Positions 21,791 through 33,271 of a stretch of DNA of 64,000 bases are shown in pieces (the stretch's first letter is position 1; every line of letters starts with the position of its first letter). The stretch covers positions 154,727,532-154,791,531 of the forward strand of contig CM066041.1 of NCBI GenBank assembly GCA_033557465.1, in the 5' to 3' direction. Under the pieces are notes generated by a model, which did no database searches, was not told the DNA's origin, and saw only the letters and a list, made by a program, of their open reading frames with translations. Position numbers and translations under genes: made by a program. The DNA comes from Ichthyophis bannanicus. Lineage: Eukaryota; Chordata; Amphibia; Gymnophiona; Ichthyophiidae.

Positions 21791-23055
21791 TTACTTCACT
21801 GTTTGAGGGGGCATGACAGCTGTTTTCACTTGGTTCTTAGCCTCAGAGTCCAAGGTCGCTTCTCTGCTCTTCTTTCGTGGTGGTTTTTTAATGGGTGTCT
21901 TTTTAACTGCTGGGTAACTCATGTCCTGCTTGGCAGTTGGAGCCTGCTCCTGGTTGCTGTTTGAATTCTGTTTCTCCACATATTTGTCTTCACTGGAAAC
22001 GATTTCTGATACAGGGCTGATCATCTTCTGCAGACTGGTTGTTGTGGGCAGAGCTGGTTTGCTTGACTTCTGGTTGGCATTTGCTACAGAACGTTTGGCC
22101 TTCTGAGGAGGTGTGGGCTTCTCTTTCTGGGGCTGCAGAGGCCCCACTCCATTCTGCTTTGTGCCATCCTCACTCCTGTTCAAGCTCTGAGTCTTTTCCT
22201 TCAGCTGCGCAGCCAGCAAAGTGGCTGCCTCAGATGACAAATGAGGGTGAACCACCTCAGACCGAGGTTTACTATGATTTGGACTTTTGGGAGCTTCTCT
22301 GACTTCTCCTCCCTTTTTTTCATTATGGAAGTTTCCAATTTTCTTCAGGACATTTTGTACAGCTCCATTGATGTGTTCCATCTGGTCCTGGCTGGTTTTG
22401 GTCCTGTGTTTGGTTCTGGTGGGGGATTGTAGTTCTTCAGAGTCTCTGGTCTCGGTCAAATTCAAATCTTTATGATGCTTGTGTCCTTTGTCTTTACTTC
22501 TCAGAGCTACTCTGTCTTCAGTTTTAGTCTTGGGGGAAGTAGATGTATTGCTGGGGGTCCTCTTTCTGTTATGCTCTTTAGTATGCACCTGACTGTGCTC
22601 CATGCTATCGGACTGCGCCACTGCTTTGCCTGGTGATCTACTGATGACAGGCAAGGAATTGGTTTGGTTGGGGTTGTATTTGCCATGAATCCAGGAGACT
22701 TTGGGCTTTGTGGATGGGTCAGGGGGAGGTGGCTTTGTTCTTTCAGGGGAAGGGGGTTTACCACCAATTGTGGCACTTTTGATATCCACTGTACATTCAT
22801 CGTCATCCTTTGACTGCTTGGACAGTCGAGCAATCTTGGCATAGAGGGCGCCTCCGGTGGATCCAGATCCACAGGAAGACCGCTCACTGTCAGAAGATTT
22901 CAGCAGTGGCATTTCACTGGTGTCCACCTGGAAGGCTTTGCTGTCTTCCATTTCCTTCAAGAAGGTGTACTCACCAGCTTCTTCCTCACTGATTGCTGGG
23001 TTGACCTTTTCAACCAGGTTGTGGTTCACTTTCTCTTTACTCTCAGACACCGAAT
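21791..23055 (-). CDS. SCARF2: SCARF2 terminal coding exon (cytoplasmic tail)
   Basis: Scavenger receptor class F member 2 is a single-pass membrane protein with extracellular EGF-like repeats and a long Ser/Pro-rich, basic cytoplasmic tail; this exon encodes the end of that tail. Seen: the minus-strand acceptor TTTTTGCAG ends at 23056 and the exon starts at 23055, two bases into a codon. About 420 residues follow to the TAA at 21791-21793. Blocks recalled from mammalian SCARF2 are present: SSDSERSSCGS, GGALYAKIARL, a KPPPPDPSTKPKVSWIHGK proline/basic block near residues 106-124, an AATLLAAQLKEKTQSL helix, KEKPTPPQKAKRSV, and TPIKKPPRKKSREA near the end. The tail beyond that is unlike the mammalian end. 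It is one uninterrupted frame, unlike every transposon frame around it. SCARF1 is the alternative, less likely. Confidence 0.87.
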
Positions 23056-23189
23056 CTGCAAAAAGAATAAAAAAAATGAGCCATGTGAAACATATCTATG
23101 GGAAATTAGACAAAGGAATAAAGTTGATCCATGAAGGGATGATATAAAGATTGAATCTAGCTAGCAAGAGGGCAGCGCAGGCCTCAGAA

Positions 23190-23700
23190 TTGGTTCAAGA
23201 TGTTGGCGCCCTAGGCAAACCTTAAGCCTTATGACCCTCTTAGCCGCCAGAATCTAGCTTTGAATGCCTTGCTCTTTGTCACCCCCCCCCCAGGGCCAAC
23301 CCGTCCACTAGATGGCCACCTAGGGTGGCAGACCCTAGTGGGCAGCCCGACTCCGTTTTGAAAGCAGCAGCACAAAGCCGCTTCTTTCAAAACTGAGTCA
23401 GACCACTGCCACCGTCCCACAAAATCCATCTTTCTCATTTCACAGAGGCAGCGGCTTCCTGACTCTTTTCTGAAAGTGGTGATGACTCAAAATGGAGTCA
23501 AGCTGAAGCCACACGATGGGAAGATGGATTCAGGGGGCGTCAGCGGCAGTGGCGGAAGGTGGATGCCGGCCACAGGCGGCAGAAGTGCCAGTGGCAGTAG
23601 CAGGGGGGGTGGCATAGCAAGGGTTTCCGTCTGGGGTGGCAGAAACCCTGCCCCCCCCTCCTGAGACTTCCACTCTAGGCAACCACTTAGTTTCCCTGAT
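23190..23700 (-). repeat. dispersed non-coding repeat, copy 1
   Basis: GC-rich insertion inside the SCARF2 intron. Its right edge (CTCTAGGCAACCACTTAG) is the reverse complement of the left edge of the segment at 29465-29915 (GTGGTTGCCTAGAG), and both carry CTAGG boundary words and Ser/Gly-type low-complexity interiors. It is probably a non-autonomous DNA element. The orientation sign is arbitrary. Confidence 0.5.
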
Positions 23701-24429
23701 GGTTGGGCTGGCTTTGCAAGTGGGCCTCAAATAATTAATCCTTTTGGTCAAAATCATGAATAAGTATGTTTGCATTTTGTCTTTCATTACTGACTTTGGA
23801 ACTTATGCTTCATAGTCAGTGGGAAGCCACAACTGAAAAGTTGGTAAAATGGACTAATAGCTATAATACAGAGATGAGAAATCTGGAGACTCAGGATCTT
23901 ATCACATCTTCACTGTTCTCAGAATAGTTCATAAATGTTTGGGGAAAAGCCTTCTAATCATACGATTTATCATGTACATCATTCTAGATTATCACAGCAT
24001 TCTCTATATAATAATTATTATTGATACTGAAAGAGCTCAGAGTGGTTCTTGCAGGGCTGTTAAAGGATGTTTTCAACAGATCCTTGGAAACAGGAGAAGT
24101 TCCTCAGGACTGGAGAATGGCTGATGTCATATCTCTACACAAAAGTAGTGACAGGGAAGAAGTGTCAAACTACAGGCCCGTGAGCGGGAAAAGTAATGGA
24201 GGCGCTCCTGAAAGAGTGAATAGTGAACTTTCTCAAAACCAACAGGTTGCAAGATCCGAGGTAACATGGTTTTACCGAAGGACGATCTTGCCAAACAAAT
24301 CTGATTGAGTTCTTTGACTGGGTGACCAGATAACTAAACCAGGGACATGCGATAGATGTCATCTACCTGGATTTCAGCAAAGCCTTTGATACTGTCCCTT
24401 ATAGGAGGCTTATCAATAAACTCAGTAGT

Positions 24430-25446
24430 TTGGGGATGGGTCCCAAGGTGATAAACTGGATCAGAAATTGGTTGACTGACAGACGACAGAAGGTGATGGT
24501 AAATGGAGCTCACTCGGATGAAAGGAAGGTGATTAGCGGGGTGCCCCAGGGTTCGGTCCTGGGCCCGGCACTGTTCAATGTATTTGTGAGTGATATTGCT
24601 GAAAGACTGAATGGAAAGGTCTGTCTTTTTGCAGATGACATGAAAATTTGCAACAGAGTGGACTCCCCCGAGGGAGTGTTTAACATGAGGAAAGATCTAC
24701 AAAAGCTGGAAGAATGGCCTAATACTTGGCAATTAAGATTTAATGCAAAGAAGTGCAGTGTCATGCACCTGGGTAGCAGAAATCCAAGGGAAATGTACGC
24801 GATAGGGGGCGAGAGGTTGGTGTGCATGGATCAGGAGAAGGACCTTGGTGTGATTATTTCTGTAGATCTCAAGGTGGCAAAACAGTGCGACAAGGCGGTG
24901 GCAAAAGCCAGGAGAATGTTGGGCTGCATACAAAGAGGAATTACCAGCAGAAAGGAAGAGGTACTAATGCCACTGTATAAGTCACTGGTGAGGTCTCACT
25001 TGGAATACTGTGTTCAGTTTTGGAGACCATATCTTGCAAAGGATGTAAAAAGAATGCAAATTGTTCAGAGGAAGGCAACAAAAATGATTTGGAGCCTGCG
25101 TCAGAAGCCTTATGAGAAGAGACTTGAAGACCTAAATATGTATACTCTGGAGGAGAGGAGGGATAGGGGAGATATGATTCAGACCTTTAAATACCTAAAG
25201 AGAAATAATGAACAAACAAACCTCTTCCAAAGACGGGGAAGCTGTAAAAGTAGAGGGCATAACATGAAGCTGCAAGGTGGTAAATTGAAAGGCAATGTCA
25301 GGAAATACTTTTTCACTGAAAGGGTGGTGGATGCATGGAATGCCCTCCCGATGGAAGTGGTGGGGGCAAATACAGTGTCGGAATTCAAAATGGCATGGGA
25401 CAGACACAGTGGATCCCTTTACAGCAACAGGATAAAATCAAAATAA
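24430..25446 (+). pseudogene. LINE reverse transcriptase core and thumb (338-residue open frame)
   Basis: Motifs: IRNWLTDRRQKV, GVPQGSVLGPALFN (RT motif B), CLFADDMKI (catalytic Asp pair), RFNAKKCSVMHLG, DLGVIISVDL, a thumb with [13 protein letters not shown], and a C-terminal block with RKYFFTERVVDAWNALP. It belongs to the LINE at 24020-25725 and is longer than most surviving frames here, which suggests a younger copy. It is not a host exon. Confidence 0.87.
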
Positions 25447-25479
25447 ACTGAACAATTTTCTAATTTCTCAACAAATAGG

Positions 25480-25660
25480 GGTGCCCTACATGGAGCGGTG
25501 GGTTCACCCCTAAACAAAGACATGGGGAGGGGTGGTCTGCACAGAGTGGCAGGTGCACCCCTGGACAGAGACATGGGGAGGGGTGCACCTACTCCTGGTA
25601 GGTGCACCCCTAAACAAAGACATGGGGAGGGGTGCACCTACTCCTGCCATCTTACTCCTG
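25480..25660. repeat. minisatellite in LINE 3' UTR
   Basis: About three imperfect units of 55-65 bp built from CACCCCTAAACAAAGACATGG, GGAGGGGTG and ACCTACTCCTG words. It lies between the RT stop (25446) and the conserved 3' tail of the LINE. A short CATCTTACTCCTGC unit is repeated at the right edge. Confidence 0.75.
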
Positions 25661-25979
25661 CCATCTTACTGGGCAGACTAGATGGACCATATTGGTCTTT
25701 ATCTGCCGTCATTTACTATGTTACTATGATACATGCGATTCTGAAAAAAGATTTCATTATTTCTCTTATTTTCATATTACAAATCGTGAACTATAAAATG
25801 TTTAACAAAATCTAGGTGCCCACTCCAGTAGGCTGATACAATAAGACTGTTACATATCTGCATTATATTTTTAATGCAGGTTTTTCTACTGTTCTGATGT
25901 CATAAGATATGCAAAAAGTAAAGCAAGCAAAAAAGCTGTGCTAAAACGGAAGTAAAAAATAGTGCCAAACTGGATTAAG

Positions 25980-26890
25980 GGAGAATGCTATATGTGGTGT
26001 CCTTAGATTTGAATGAGACCTTTGATATGGTTCCACATAAGCAACAAGAGGCACATTCTGACCTGGCCATCCAGCTCCTTGTGCGGCTGACCAGAAGTGG
26101 GATGCCCAGAGGTAGACCCAACTCTGATCCCGCGGGGGCTAGATGTGCCCGTGGAATCAGAATCGGGTCTACGGCCTGAACGTGCAGGCTGGGCCCCGAT
26201 TCTCACCCAGCAGATCCACGGCTACCTCAGTCAGGCTCCTGAATGGAGCCACAGTGCCATGGCATCCCATTGCTATGGCACTGTGGATCCATTCAGGAGC
26301 CGCGAATGTCGGCTGCTGCTGATTTCGTTCTTTCCCCGCAACCGGACCCTTAATCCGGCCTCCATGACCAGGGTACTTACTTGACCCCCTACTTTTTTTC
26401 CAGGCCCAGCAGGGGGCTCCCCCAACGTCCAGAGGGACTTATTCCATCTTTGCGGTGTAATAAGTCTCCTGTCTATGTTCACGGCCCCGGATGTACAGGT
26501 CCGACCTCAGAATTGGCCCTCTGCACCCTTGCTCCGCCTTGGATATACCCCCTCCTGCCCCCATCTAGGCCTCCGCGTACAAACGCACTGTTCGTATGGG
26601 GAAGCATTAGCCGGGGTCAGTAGGGGAGTGACTAGCAGGGATGGACTGAATGATTCCCATATAAATAAACGGAACATTCTTGGTATGGCCCAAGAAATGA
26701 TTGGTTAAGTGGGAGATGGTAAATTGAGGTCACTCTGAGGGATGGGGTGCTACGAGTGATTTGTCACAAAGATCAGTCCTAGATCTGGTTCTTTTCAATA
26801 GTTTTAAAATAAAGTGGAGAGGCTGCTATGAAATGCCCAACATTTTGCAGATGGTATCAAAATATGCAACAGGACAGGCACCTTCGAGGG
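25980..26890 (+). mobile_element. LINE (family B) fragment interrupted by a stem-loop repeat
   Basis: The left piece (about 25984-26045) encodes VSLDLNETFDMVPHK, the D-F-MVPH RT block. The right piece (26640-26890) continues with later RT words (GATCAGTCCTAGATCTGG, then ATTTTGCAGATGGTATCAAAATATG, the FADG box with D mutated). Between them sits the stem-loop repeat, and at 26893 a SINE follows. Nested insertion order: LINE first, then stem-loop repeat and SINE. Confidence 0.65.
26046..26638 (-). repeat. serial stem-loop repeat, copy 4
   Basis: Reverse orientation. Stems include: CTGATCCCGCGGGGGCTAG paired loosely with GTGGAATCAG near 26112-26152; GAATCGGGTCTACGG/CAGGCTGGGCCCCGATTC; GGCTCCTGAATGGAGCC plus CAGTGCCATGGC paired with GCTATGGCACTG around 26230-26300; and GACTTATTCCATCTTTGCGG paired with GTAATAAGTC near 26428-26466. 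It is inserted within a LINE. No coding frame. Confidence 0.72.
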
Positions 26891-26892
26891 TG

Positions 26893-27195
26893 TGGAAAAC
26901 ATTTATTTATTTATTTACATTCTCTTATATACTGTGCTATTCTGCATCAGTGTGATTTACATTGAACAAGCTGAAATTACATTGAACAGGGCATTATAAC
27001 TTGGAGATAACTATTTTACAGGGAACATGGGCTATGGAGGGTTAAGTGGCTTGCCCAAGACCACAAGGAGCACCTGTGGGACTAGAAACCCCAGTCCTTC
27101 CAGCCCAAGGTTGCTGTTCTCTAGTGGGATTTGAACCACCAACCTTCTGGCCTGAAGTACCTTGCCCCAACCACTAGGCCACTCCTCCACTCCAC
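26893..27195 (-). mobile_element. tRNA-derived SINE (CORE-like)
   Basis: On the minus strand the head has a pol III box A-like TGGCCTAGTGGTTGGGGC and a box B-like GGTTCAAATCC (starting at about 27190), then a CORE-like region with TTGGGCAAGCCACTTAACC, and a tail ending in an ATAA-rich run near 26900. Near-identical sequence is at 33272-34176. Such SINEs use a partner LINE tail; the partner here is probably L2/CR1-like. Confidence 0.75.
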
Positions 27196-27244
27196 TGAGG
27201 AGGAATATGGCAAAGACTGACGATTGATCTAAAGTATGGCAGCT

Positions 27245-27400
27245 AAAATTTAGGGAGATTTTTACTAAAGTGCATTTCAGGAATAATGCACAATATTTGC
27301 CCCTTACTGCATGGTAAAAGGCAAAAACATGCATTATTTTACACAATACCCAATTTTGCACTGCACTGTGCATTGAAAAATAAGGAGATGCAAAGCACGC
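27245..27400. repeat. partial MITE with TTTACTAAAGTGCAT end
   Basis: Begins ATTTTTACTAAAGTGCATTT, similar to one terminus of the MITE at 20219, with internal GCATTATTTT and AATAATGC inverted words. The opposite terminus was not found, so it may be truncated. Confidence 0.4.
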
Positions 27401-28329
27401 AAAATATCTTATTATTATTCAAACTGAAAAACCCAACATGCAGTGATCATGACAATCCATATTATTCTTGGAAAAATAATGCCAACTCAAAGCTGACATT
27501 TTTCTTGTTGGAAGCATTGGGCCACCAACACATGGTCTACGCTCCAAGTCACAATCTTAAAAAGACCGCTGTTGAAATAAAACCAGCGGTCTGGGTACTA
27601 CCTCTGGCACTGACCCCTAGTGGTAGTACCAGAAAACTATCGCTAGAGGATCATGGGTACCATTTTTAAACAGGTGGTGGTAATGGCAGGAGTGAAAAGA
27701 TATAGTTCCTATCGGCCTGTCCCTAGATCAGTAGGGCTTGGGGGCTCTCTTTTCAAAGGGTCTAGCTGTGTCTGAGGTTTCAGACGAGGATGCCATGGGC
27801 TAGGAGTGCTATGGGACCTGCAAGCCTTGGGCCAGTCTATATAGTGCTGCATAGGCCTTGTAGCACTATATAAACATTCAATAGTAGTATTAGTAGTGAA
27901 TCTGAGACCTGTGGGTTTCTAGCTTGTAGATCCCATATCTCTAAATGCTGATTATTTAATTTCTCCACTGACTTCTATTGAAGTGGATGGAATGTTCACA
28001 CTTTTACTTCATCTCCAGAACTATCAAGGAATTAAAACTAACTGTGTTAAAATTACTGCACTAATTTAATTTCCAGTTTAGTGCTAGTTTTCTCTTGGAG
28101 GCAATATCTCCAAGTGGATTAGTTTTGTGTTTAACATGACAGTTATGAACCTCAAAATAATACATTCTGGCAGCCACACAAACTCAAAGAGCAATTGGCA
28201 CAGTCTTTTCCCCACAGGGACAGTGGCACACACATGCATAAAAAGCAAAACCCAACAGCAGCCAAAATAATCGAGTCGGGACAGCAAAAGACTGAAAACC
28301 AAAAGGCTCCTGTTTCAATCCGGGGGTTT
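27401..28329. other. unassigned intron DNA
   Basis: No recognised gene or repeat. A 110-residue-plus frame near 27286-27669 has no recognisable domain and lies partly in the MITE. Confidence 0.4.
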
Positions 28330-28449
28330 GGCACGTACTTTTGTATGATGTACTGGGAGGTATGCTCTCTATCTGGTGCCAAGATCCAAGGCGTTAGAGA
28401 AAATTTGCTGAGCCTCTTCAAGCCCATTGTATAATATCCAAGGTTACTC

Positions 28450-28815
28450 ATGCATGTTGCCACAAATGATACTGCTAGGTTCCCACCTGAGAGTATCAAA
28501 AGTGACTGTGTGGTTTTAGGAGAGAAGGTGAAGCAGTTAAGCGTGCAGGTAGTGTTCTTCTCAATCCTCCCTGTTGAGGGTCAGGACCAAGGCCAAGAGG
28601 TTTGCATCCTGGAAATGAATGCCTGGCTGTATGGATGGTGTCATCAAGGGCATTTTGGCTTCTTGGACCATGGCATGTTTTTGCAAGAGCTGCTGAGAAG
28701 AGATGGCATCCACCTATTAAAGAAGAGGGAAAGTGTCTTCCTCAAGAGATTGCTTAATCTACAGGGGGCTTTAAACAAGGGTCTTCAGGGATGGGTGAAC
28801 AAAGCCCCCAATTAA
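28450..28815 (+). pseudogene. CR1 ORF1 SGNH esterase fragment
   Basis: A 121-residue frame with TND (block III) at residues 5-7, FSILPV and the catalytic DGIHL block near residue 93. It is the LINE's own ORF1, not a host lipase: the endonuclease begins directly downstream. The same domain type occurs in the Ngaro hydrolase (2074-2765) and in the CR1 copy near 5.9 kb. Confidence 0.75.
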
Positions 28816-29464
28816 GTAAAAGCCCTCAGGCAAGTAAAATAAGGGCAACATCTGGACAGGTGCATACACTTACCCATGATATGCAAAAAAGGTCCCAGAT
28901 GGGAAAGGTTGACTTGGATAAAGTGGCAGTCACAGAGACCTGGTACACAGAAAACAATGATTGGAATATATTTATACCAGGCAATAATCTATTTAGGAAA
29001 GACAGGGTAGGAAGAAAGGGAAGAGGAGTGGCACTATATGTAAAGAAGAATATTAAAGTCATAGAACTGCAGGGCTTATGAGGGAAGGAGGGGATCCTGT
29101 GGGTTAGTCTGGAAAGAGGGAATGGAAAAATATATTTACATCAAAGTGATATAAAGAGATTCACAGTATGTCTATGAAAAGGGAAGTACTATTGGTAGGA
29201 TATTTCAATTTGCCAGACTTAGTTGGGACATCCTGGTGATGGTGTCAGCTAGACGTAGGGAGGATCCTGGATCATGGCAACTTGTAACAGAACCCACGAG
29301 GAAGGTGTTGATATTGGACTTGGTGCTTATAAATGGGAAGAGTGTTTTTTTTGTGGGTGATCATCTGACATGCAATAATCAGACGCTAAGCTTCAATATT
29401 AGGACACAACTGGAGATGGTTCATTCAAAAGTGAGGATTCTAGATTTCAGGAAAACTAAATGTT

Positions 29465-29915
29465 CAAAGATAGGGGCAGGGATAGCACCACCATTAGGCA
29501 AACCGGGTGGTTGCCTAGAGTTCCGGCCCTCCGGGGGGGGGAGGGGCACCCCTTGCTGCCACCGCCCCTGCTCCTCTCTGGGACCTACAGTAGCGGCAAT
29601 GTCTTAAAACAGCCCCATGGCGCATACCTTAAAATTTTGCCACTGTAGGGCTGTTTGCTTCCGCCCTCATCAATGCTTGATGCCAGCTTCCTATTTGCAT
29701 TGGAGCAGGAGTGGGATTTGGCGTCAGTGGGGGTGGAAGCAAAGAGCCCTGTGGCACTAAACTTTTAAGATGAGTGCCAGGGGGCTGTTTCAGGCCATTG
29801 CCACTGCTATAGGTCCCGAAGGGGGATGGCAGTGAAAGCAATGGGGTGGGGGTACAAGGGATGAGGTTCGCCTAGGGTACCTCGTCTCCTTGTGCTGGTC
29901 CTGGATAGGGGAATG
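29465..29915 (+). repeat. dispersed non-coding repeat, copy 2, inside a LINE
   Basis: GC-rich block starting GCAGGGATAGCACCACC with TTAGGCAAACCGGGTGGTTGCC. It ends near GTTCGCCTAGGGTACCTCG. It separates two parts of the LINE at 28330-30510, so it inserted into it. It is inverted relative to the copy at 23190-23700. Confidence 0.55.
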
Positions 29916-30699
29916 CCTCAAGGAGTCGTTAACTGGATGGGAACAACAGTGGGCAAAACTGAAAGGAGATATCTGAAAGCCAATATACCTTATAGTTAGG
30001 AAGTAAATACAAGTAATAGGAAAATGAGGCCACCATGGTTTTCCAAAGAAGTAGATGAAAAACTAAGGAAAAAGAGGCTAGCCTTCATAAACCATAAAAG
30101 ATCGCAGAAAGCGGAAGACAAGCAACAATATCTGTAGAAGGGGAGGGAAGCTGGCAAAGTAGTTGGGAAAGCAAGATGCTAATGGATGAAAGAATAGCCA
30201 ATTCAGTGAAATATGGGGAAAAGACTTTTTTTTTTAGATATTTTAGTAAAAAGAGGTATTGTGAGACTTGAGGGTGAAAGAGAGGAATATGTAGAAGCTG
30301 ATAAGGATAAAGCAGATTTGCTTAACAAATGTTTTTGTTTTGTATTCATAGATGAAGGACTAGGGATAGTCCCTCAGAAAACACCCTAAAATAGGAATGC
30401 AAGAAAGTAGACTTCAAACGTTTTTCAGAAGACTGTGAGGAGCTAGCGAAACTGAAAGTGGAAAAGGATGTGGGGCTGGATGGGAATAATCTGAGAGTAT
30501 TGACAGGGCTGCTTTAAGAGAAAAGCCAGTAAGGTGCTGATACAGGGCGCACCGTAGCAGCGGCACAAAAAGCATGCCTTACTGGTTTGCTGCCACCTGC
30601 CTCTGCTGCCGCAGCCGTATTAATGTTTAACATAGTCAGGGCAAAGAGAGAATTTGAAAAGAAGCTTGCTGTGGAAACAAAAAAGCGTAAGAAAAACTT

Positions 30700-32430
30700 T
30701 TTCATAGAAACATAACGGCAGAAATAAGAGCACATGGCCTATCTAGTCTGCCCTTCCATATCAACTATAATAGTCCCCTTTTTACTTTTAGAGATCCTCT
30801 GTGTTTATCCATTGCTTTTTTGAATTCAGATACTGTCCTCGTGTCCACCACCTCCACTGGGAGAGTATTCCACGCATCTACCAATCTTTCCGTAAAGAAA
30901 TATTTCCGCATATTACTTTTCAGTCTATCCCCTTTCCCTCTCATCCTATGTCCTCTCATAGCAGAGCTTGCCTTCAATTGTAAGAGACCCTCATGTGCAT
31001 TTATGCCTCAGAGGTATTTAAATGTCTATCATATCGCCCCTATCCCGCCTTTCCTCTAAAGTATACATATTAAGAACTTTAAATCTGTCCTCATATGTGC
31101 AAAAAGTGCAAAAGTAATAGCTAAAGCACGTCTAACAGACCACGTAACCCCAATACTGCTAGAACTACACTGGCTCCCAATCAATAGCCGAATCAGATAC
31201 AAAACTATCCTAACAACCTTTAAACTCATAAAAGACATAGCCCCCTCACACCTATCCACACTACTGCAATCACCAAACAAAACTAGATCACACAGACAAA
31301 ACGAAGCCCACTCCCTTATCACACCAAAAGCCTTCAGGAAGACAAAGAAAACCACTAGCTCCAGAGCATTCACATTCACTGCCCCTACGCTCTGGAATGA
31401 CCTCCCAATAGACCTTCGCATCATAAATGACCTCTATCAGTTCAGGAAAGAGCTAAAAACTTACCTCTTTACTGAACACTTTGAAATCCCATATTCCCCC
31501 AAAACACCTCCATAACCATGGTATTACACACACGAACCCCCTTACTCAAAACTAAATAACTCACCCCCCCCCTGTCTGACACCCCATACACACCCCCGAT
31601 TTACGTCATAAAAGGAAATAAATTCCAAAATATACACAACATACAACCACTGTAAATATCCAATGTAAATAATTTAATGGTTGTTTGTATTACTAATACA
31701 TCATGAAGTTGAAGTTTTGTTCAATGTAAATAGTTAAACTTAACCGTTCATTGTAAATAGTTGAATCTGATTGTTCAATGTAAATGTATACATCTGTGTA
31801 CAATTGTTAAAATGTTCCTTGTAAACCGCCCTTGATCGCTGGAAGGGGCGGTATAGAAAAATATAGATAAATAAATAAATAAAATAAATAAATAAATATG
31901 CTTCATAACAAAGACCATTGACTATTTTAGTTGCACCGACTCCAACCTGCCTATATCCTTCTGAAGGTGCGGTCTCCAGAATTGCACACAGTACTCCAAT
32001 GAGGTCAAACCAGAGACTTATACAGAGGCAATATCACCTCCTTTTTCTGCTGGCCATTCCTCTCCCTATACACCAAAGCATCCTTCTGGCTTTTGCAGTT
32101 GCCTTTTTTACCTGTTTAGCTACTTTAAGTTCGTCAGACACAATTATGCCCAGGTCCCACTTTTCTTTTGTGGACAGAAGTACCTCACCCCCTACACTAC
32201 AGCTTCTCTGGATTTTTGCAGCCTAAATGCATAACCCTGCATTTTTTAGCATTAAATTTCAGCTGCCATATTCTAGACCTTTCTTCAAGTTTAGCTAGAT
32301 CCCTCCTCATGTTGTCAACTCCTTCCTGTGTGTCTACTCTATTACAGATTTTGGTATCATCTGCAAACAAGCAAAACTTACCCAACAGTCCTGTAATATC
32401 ACTAACAAAGATGTTAAACAGAATCATCTT
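30700..32430 (-). mobile_element. LINE (family B) 3' half, interrupted by an L2 copy
   Basis: On the minus strand: RT C-terminus in 32427-32197 (CLFADDTKICNRVD, then FNAKKCRVMHLG), a second piece at 30977-30765 (MRKYFFTERLVDAWNTLP), and the 3' tail (GGGCAGACTAGATAGGCC, then ATGTGCTCTTATTTCTGCCG) at about 30765-30700. Between 31096 and 31895 an opposite-strand L2 insertion splits it; the left and right parts join cleanly across the insertion. It matches the copy at 24020-25725. Confidence 0.82.
31096..31895 (+). mobile_element. L2-like LINE 3' end with ATAA tail
   Basis: Encodes the RT C-terminus: TPILLELHWLPINSRIRYK, LSTLLQSPN, SRAFTFTAPTLWNDLP, ending TYLFTEHFE. The 3' UTR ends CGCTGGAAGGGGCGGTATAG and an (ATAA)n tail near 31862-31893. 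Short ATATG words flank it (near 31094 and 31895), a possible target duplication. It is nested in a minus-strand LINE. Confidence 0.8.
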
Positions 32431-33271
32431 TCAAGTACATTTATAGCAAAAAACAGTGAGAGAGTCAGTTGGACCATTAGATTGTAGAGGGGTAAAGGGG
32501 TCGGTAAGGGAGGACAAGGCCATAGCGGAGAGACTGAATGAATTTTTGTTTCGGTCTTTACTGAAGAAGATGTAGGGAAGTTACCCATGCCTGAAATATT
32601 TAAAGGTGATGTATCAAAAGAACTGAAACAAATTTCAATAAACCGGAAAGATGTACAACAACTATTTGATAAACTAAAGAGTAGCAAATTACCTAGACCA
32701 GATGCTATACATCCTAAGGTGCTGAAAGAAATGAAATATGAGATTATAGATTTAGTAATCTGTAAACTGTCATTAAAATCATCTGTAGTACTTGACGACT
32801 GGAGAATGGCCAATGTAACGCCAAATTTTTAAAAGGATTCCAGGGGTGATTCAGGAAACTACAGACTGGTGTGTCTGATGTCAGTACCAGGCAAAATGGT
32901 ACAAACCATTATAAAGAATAAAATTACTGAACATGTAGATAGTCACAGTTTAATGGGAGAAAGTTAACATGGATTTAGCCAAGGAAAGTCTAATCTTACT
33001 AATCTGTTATGTTTTTTTGAAAGTGTGAATAAGCATGTAGATAAAGATGAGCCAGTTGATAAAGTGTATCTGGATTTTCAGAAAGTCTTTAACAAGGTCC
33101 CTCATGACAGACCCTTGATGAAATTAAAAAGTCATGGGATAGGAGGCAGTGTACTATCGTGGATCAGGAACTGATAGAAAACAGAGTAGGGTTAAAAGGC
33201 CAATTTTCTCAATGGAGAAAGGTAAATAGTGGCATACCCCAGGGATTTGTGCTGGGCTTGCTGCTATTTCA

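Larger units (their letters stand above)
24020..25725 (+). mobile_element. CR1-like LINE (family B), RT domain and 3' tail
   Basis: 5'-truncated at about 24020. Domains in order: an early RT block (24021-24308: TGEVPQDWRMADVISLHK, SNYRPVS), one frame break, the DFSKAFDTVP block near 24372, then a long open RT segment to 25446. The 3' end is typical: GGGCAGACTAGATGGACC, then ATATTGGTCTTTATCTGCCG, then TCATTTACTATG with a short ATG-type tail at about 25725. Same family as the copies at 16340, 25980, 28330 and 30700. Confidence 0.87.
28330..30510 (+). mobile_element. CR1-like LINE, ORF1 esterase and ORF2 endonuclease remnant
   Basis: At 28450-28815 an open frame encodes the SGNH-type ORF1 esterase of CR1: HVATNDTA (block III with N), VVFFSILPVEG, FGFLDHGMF, and RRDGIHLLKKRE (Asp/His block). 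The nucleophile Ser block upstream is decayed. From 28791 the endonuclease begins (DKVAVTETWYT, then a RKGRGVALYVKK block near 29000), and 29240-29430 holds LVTEPTRKVLILDLVL, the TRxxxxLDLV block. It is interrupted by an unrelated repeat at 29465-29915, then continues in decayed form to about 30510. It is dead. Confidence 0.78.

Noticed and set aside
21674..22475. Plus-strand frames opposite the SCARF2 exon
   Set aside because: Shadows of the real minus-strand exon, which has conserved blocks and matching splice phases.
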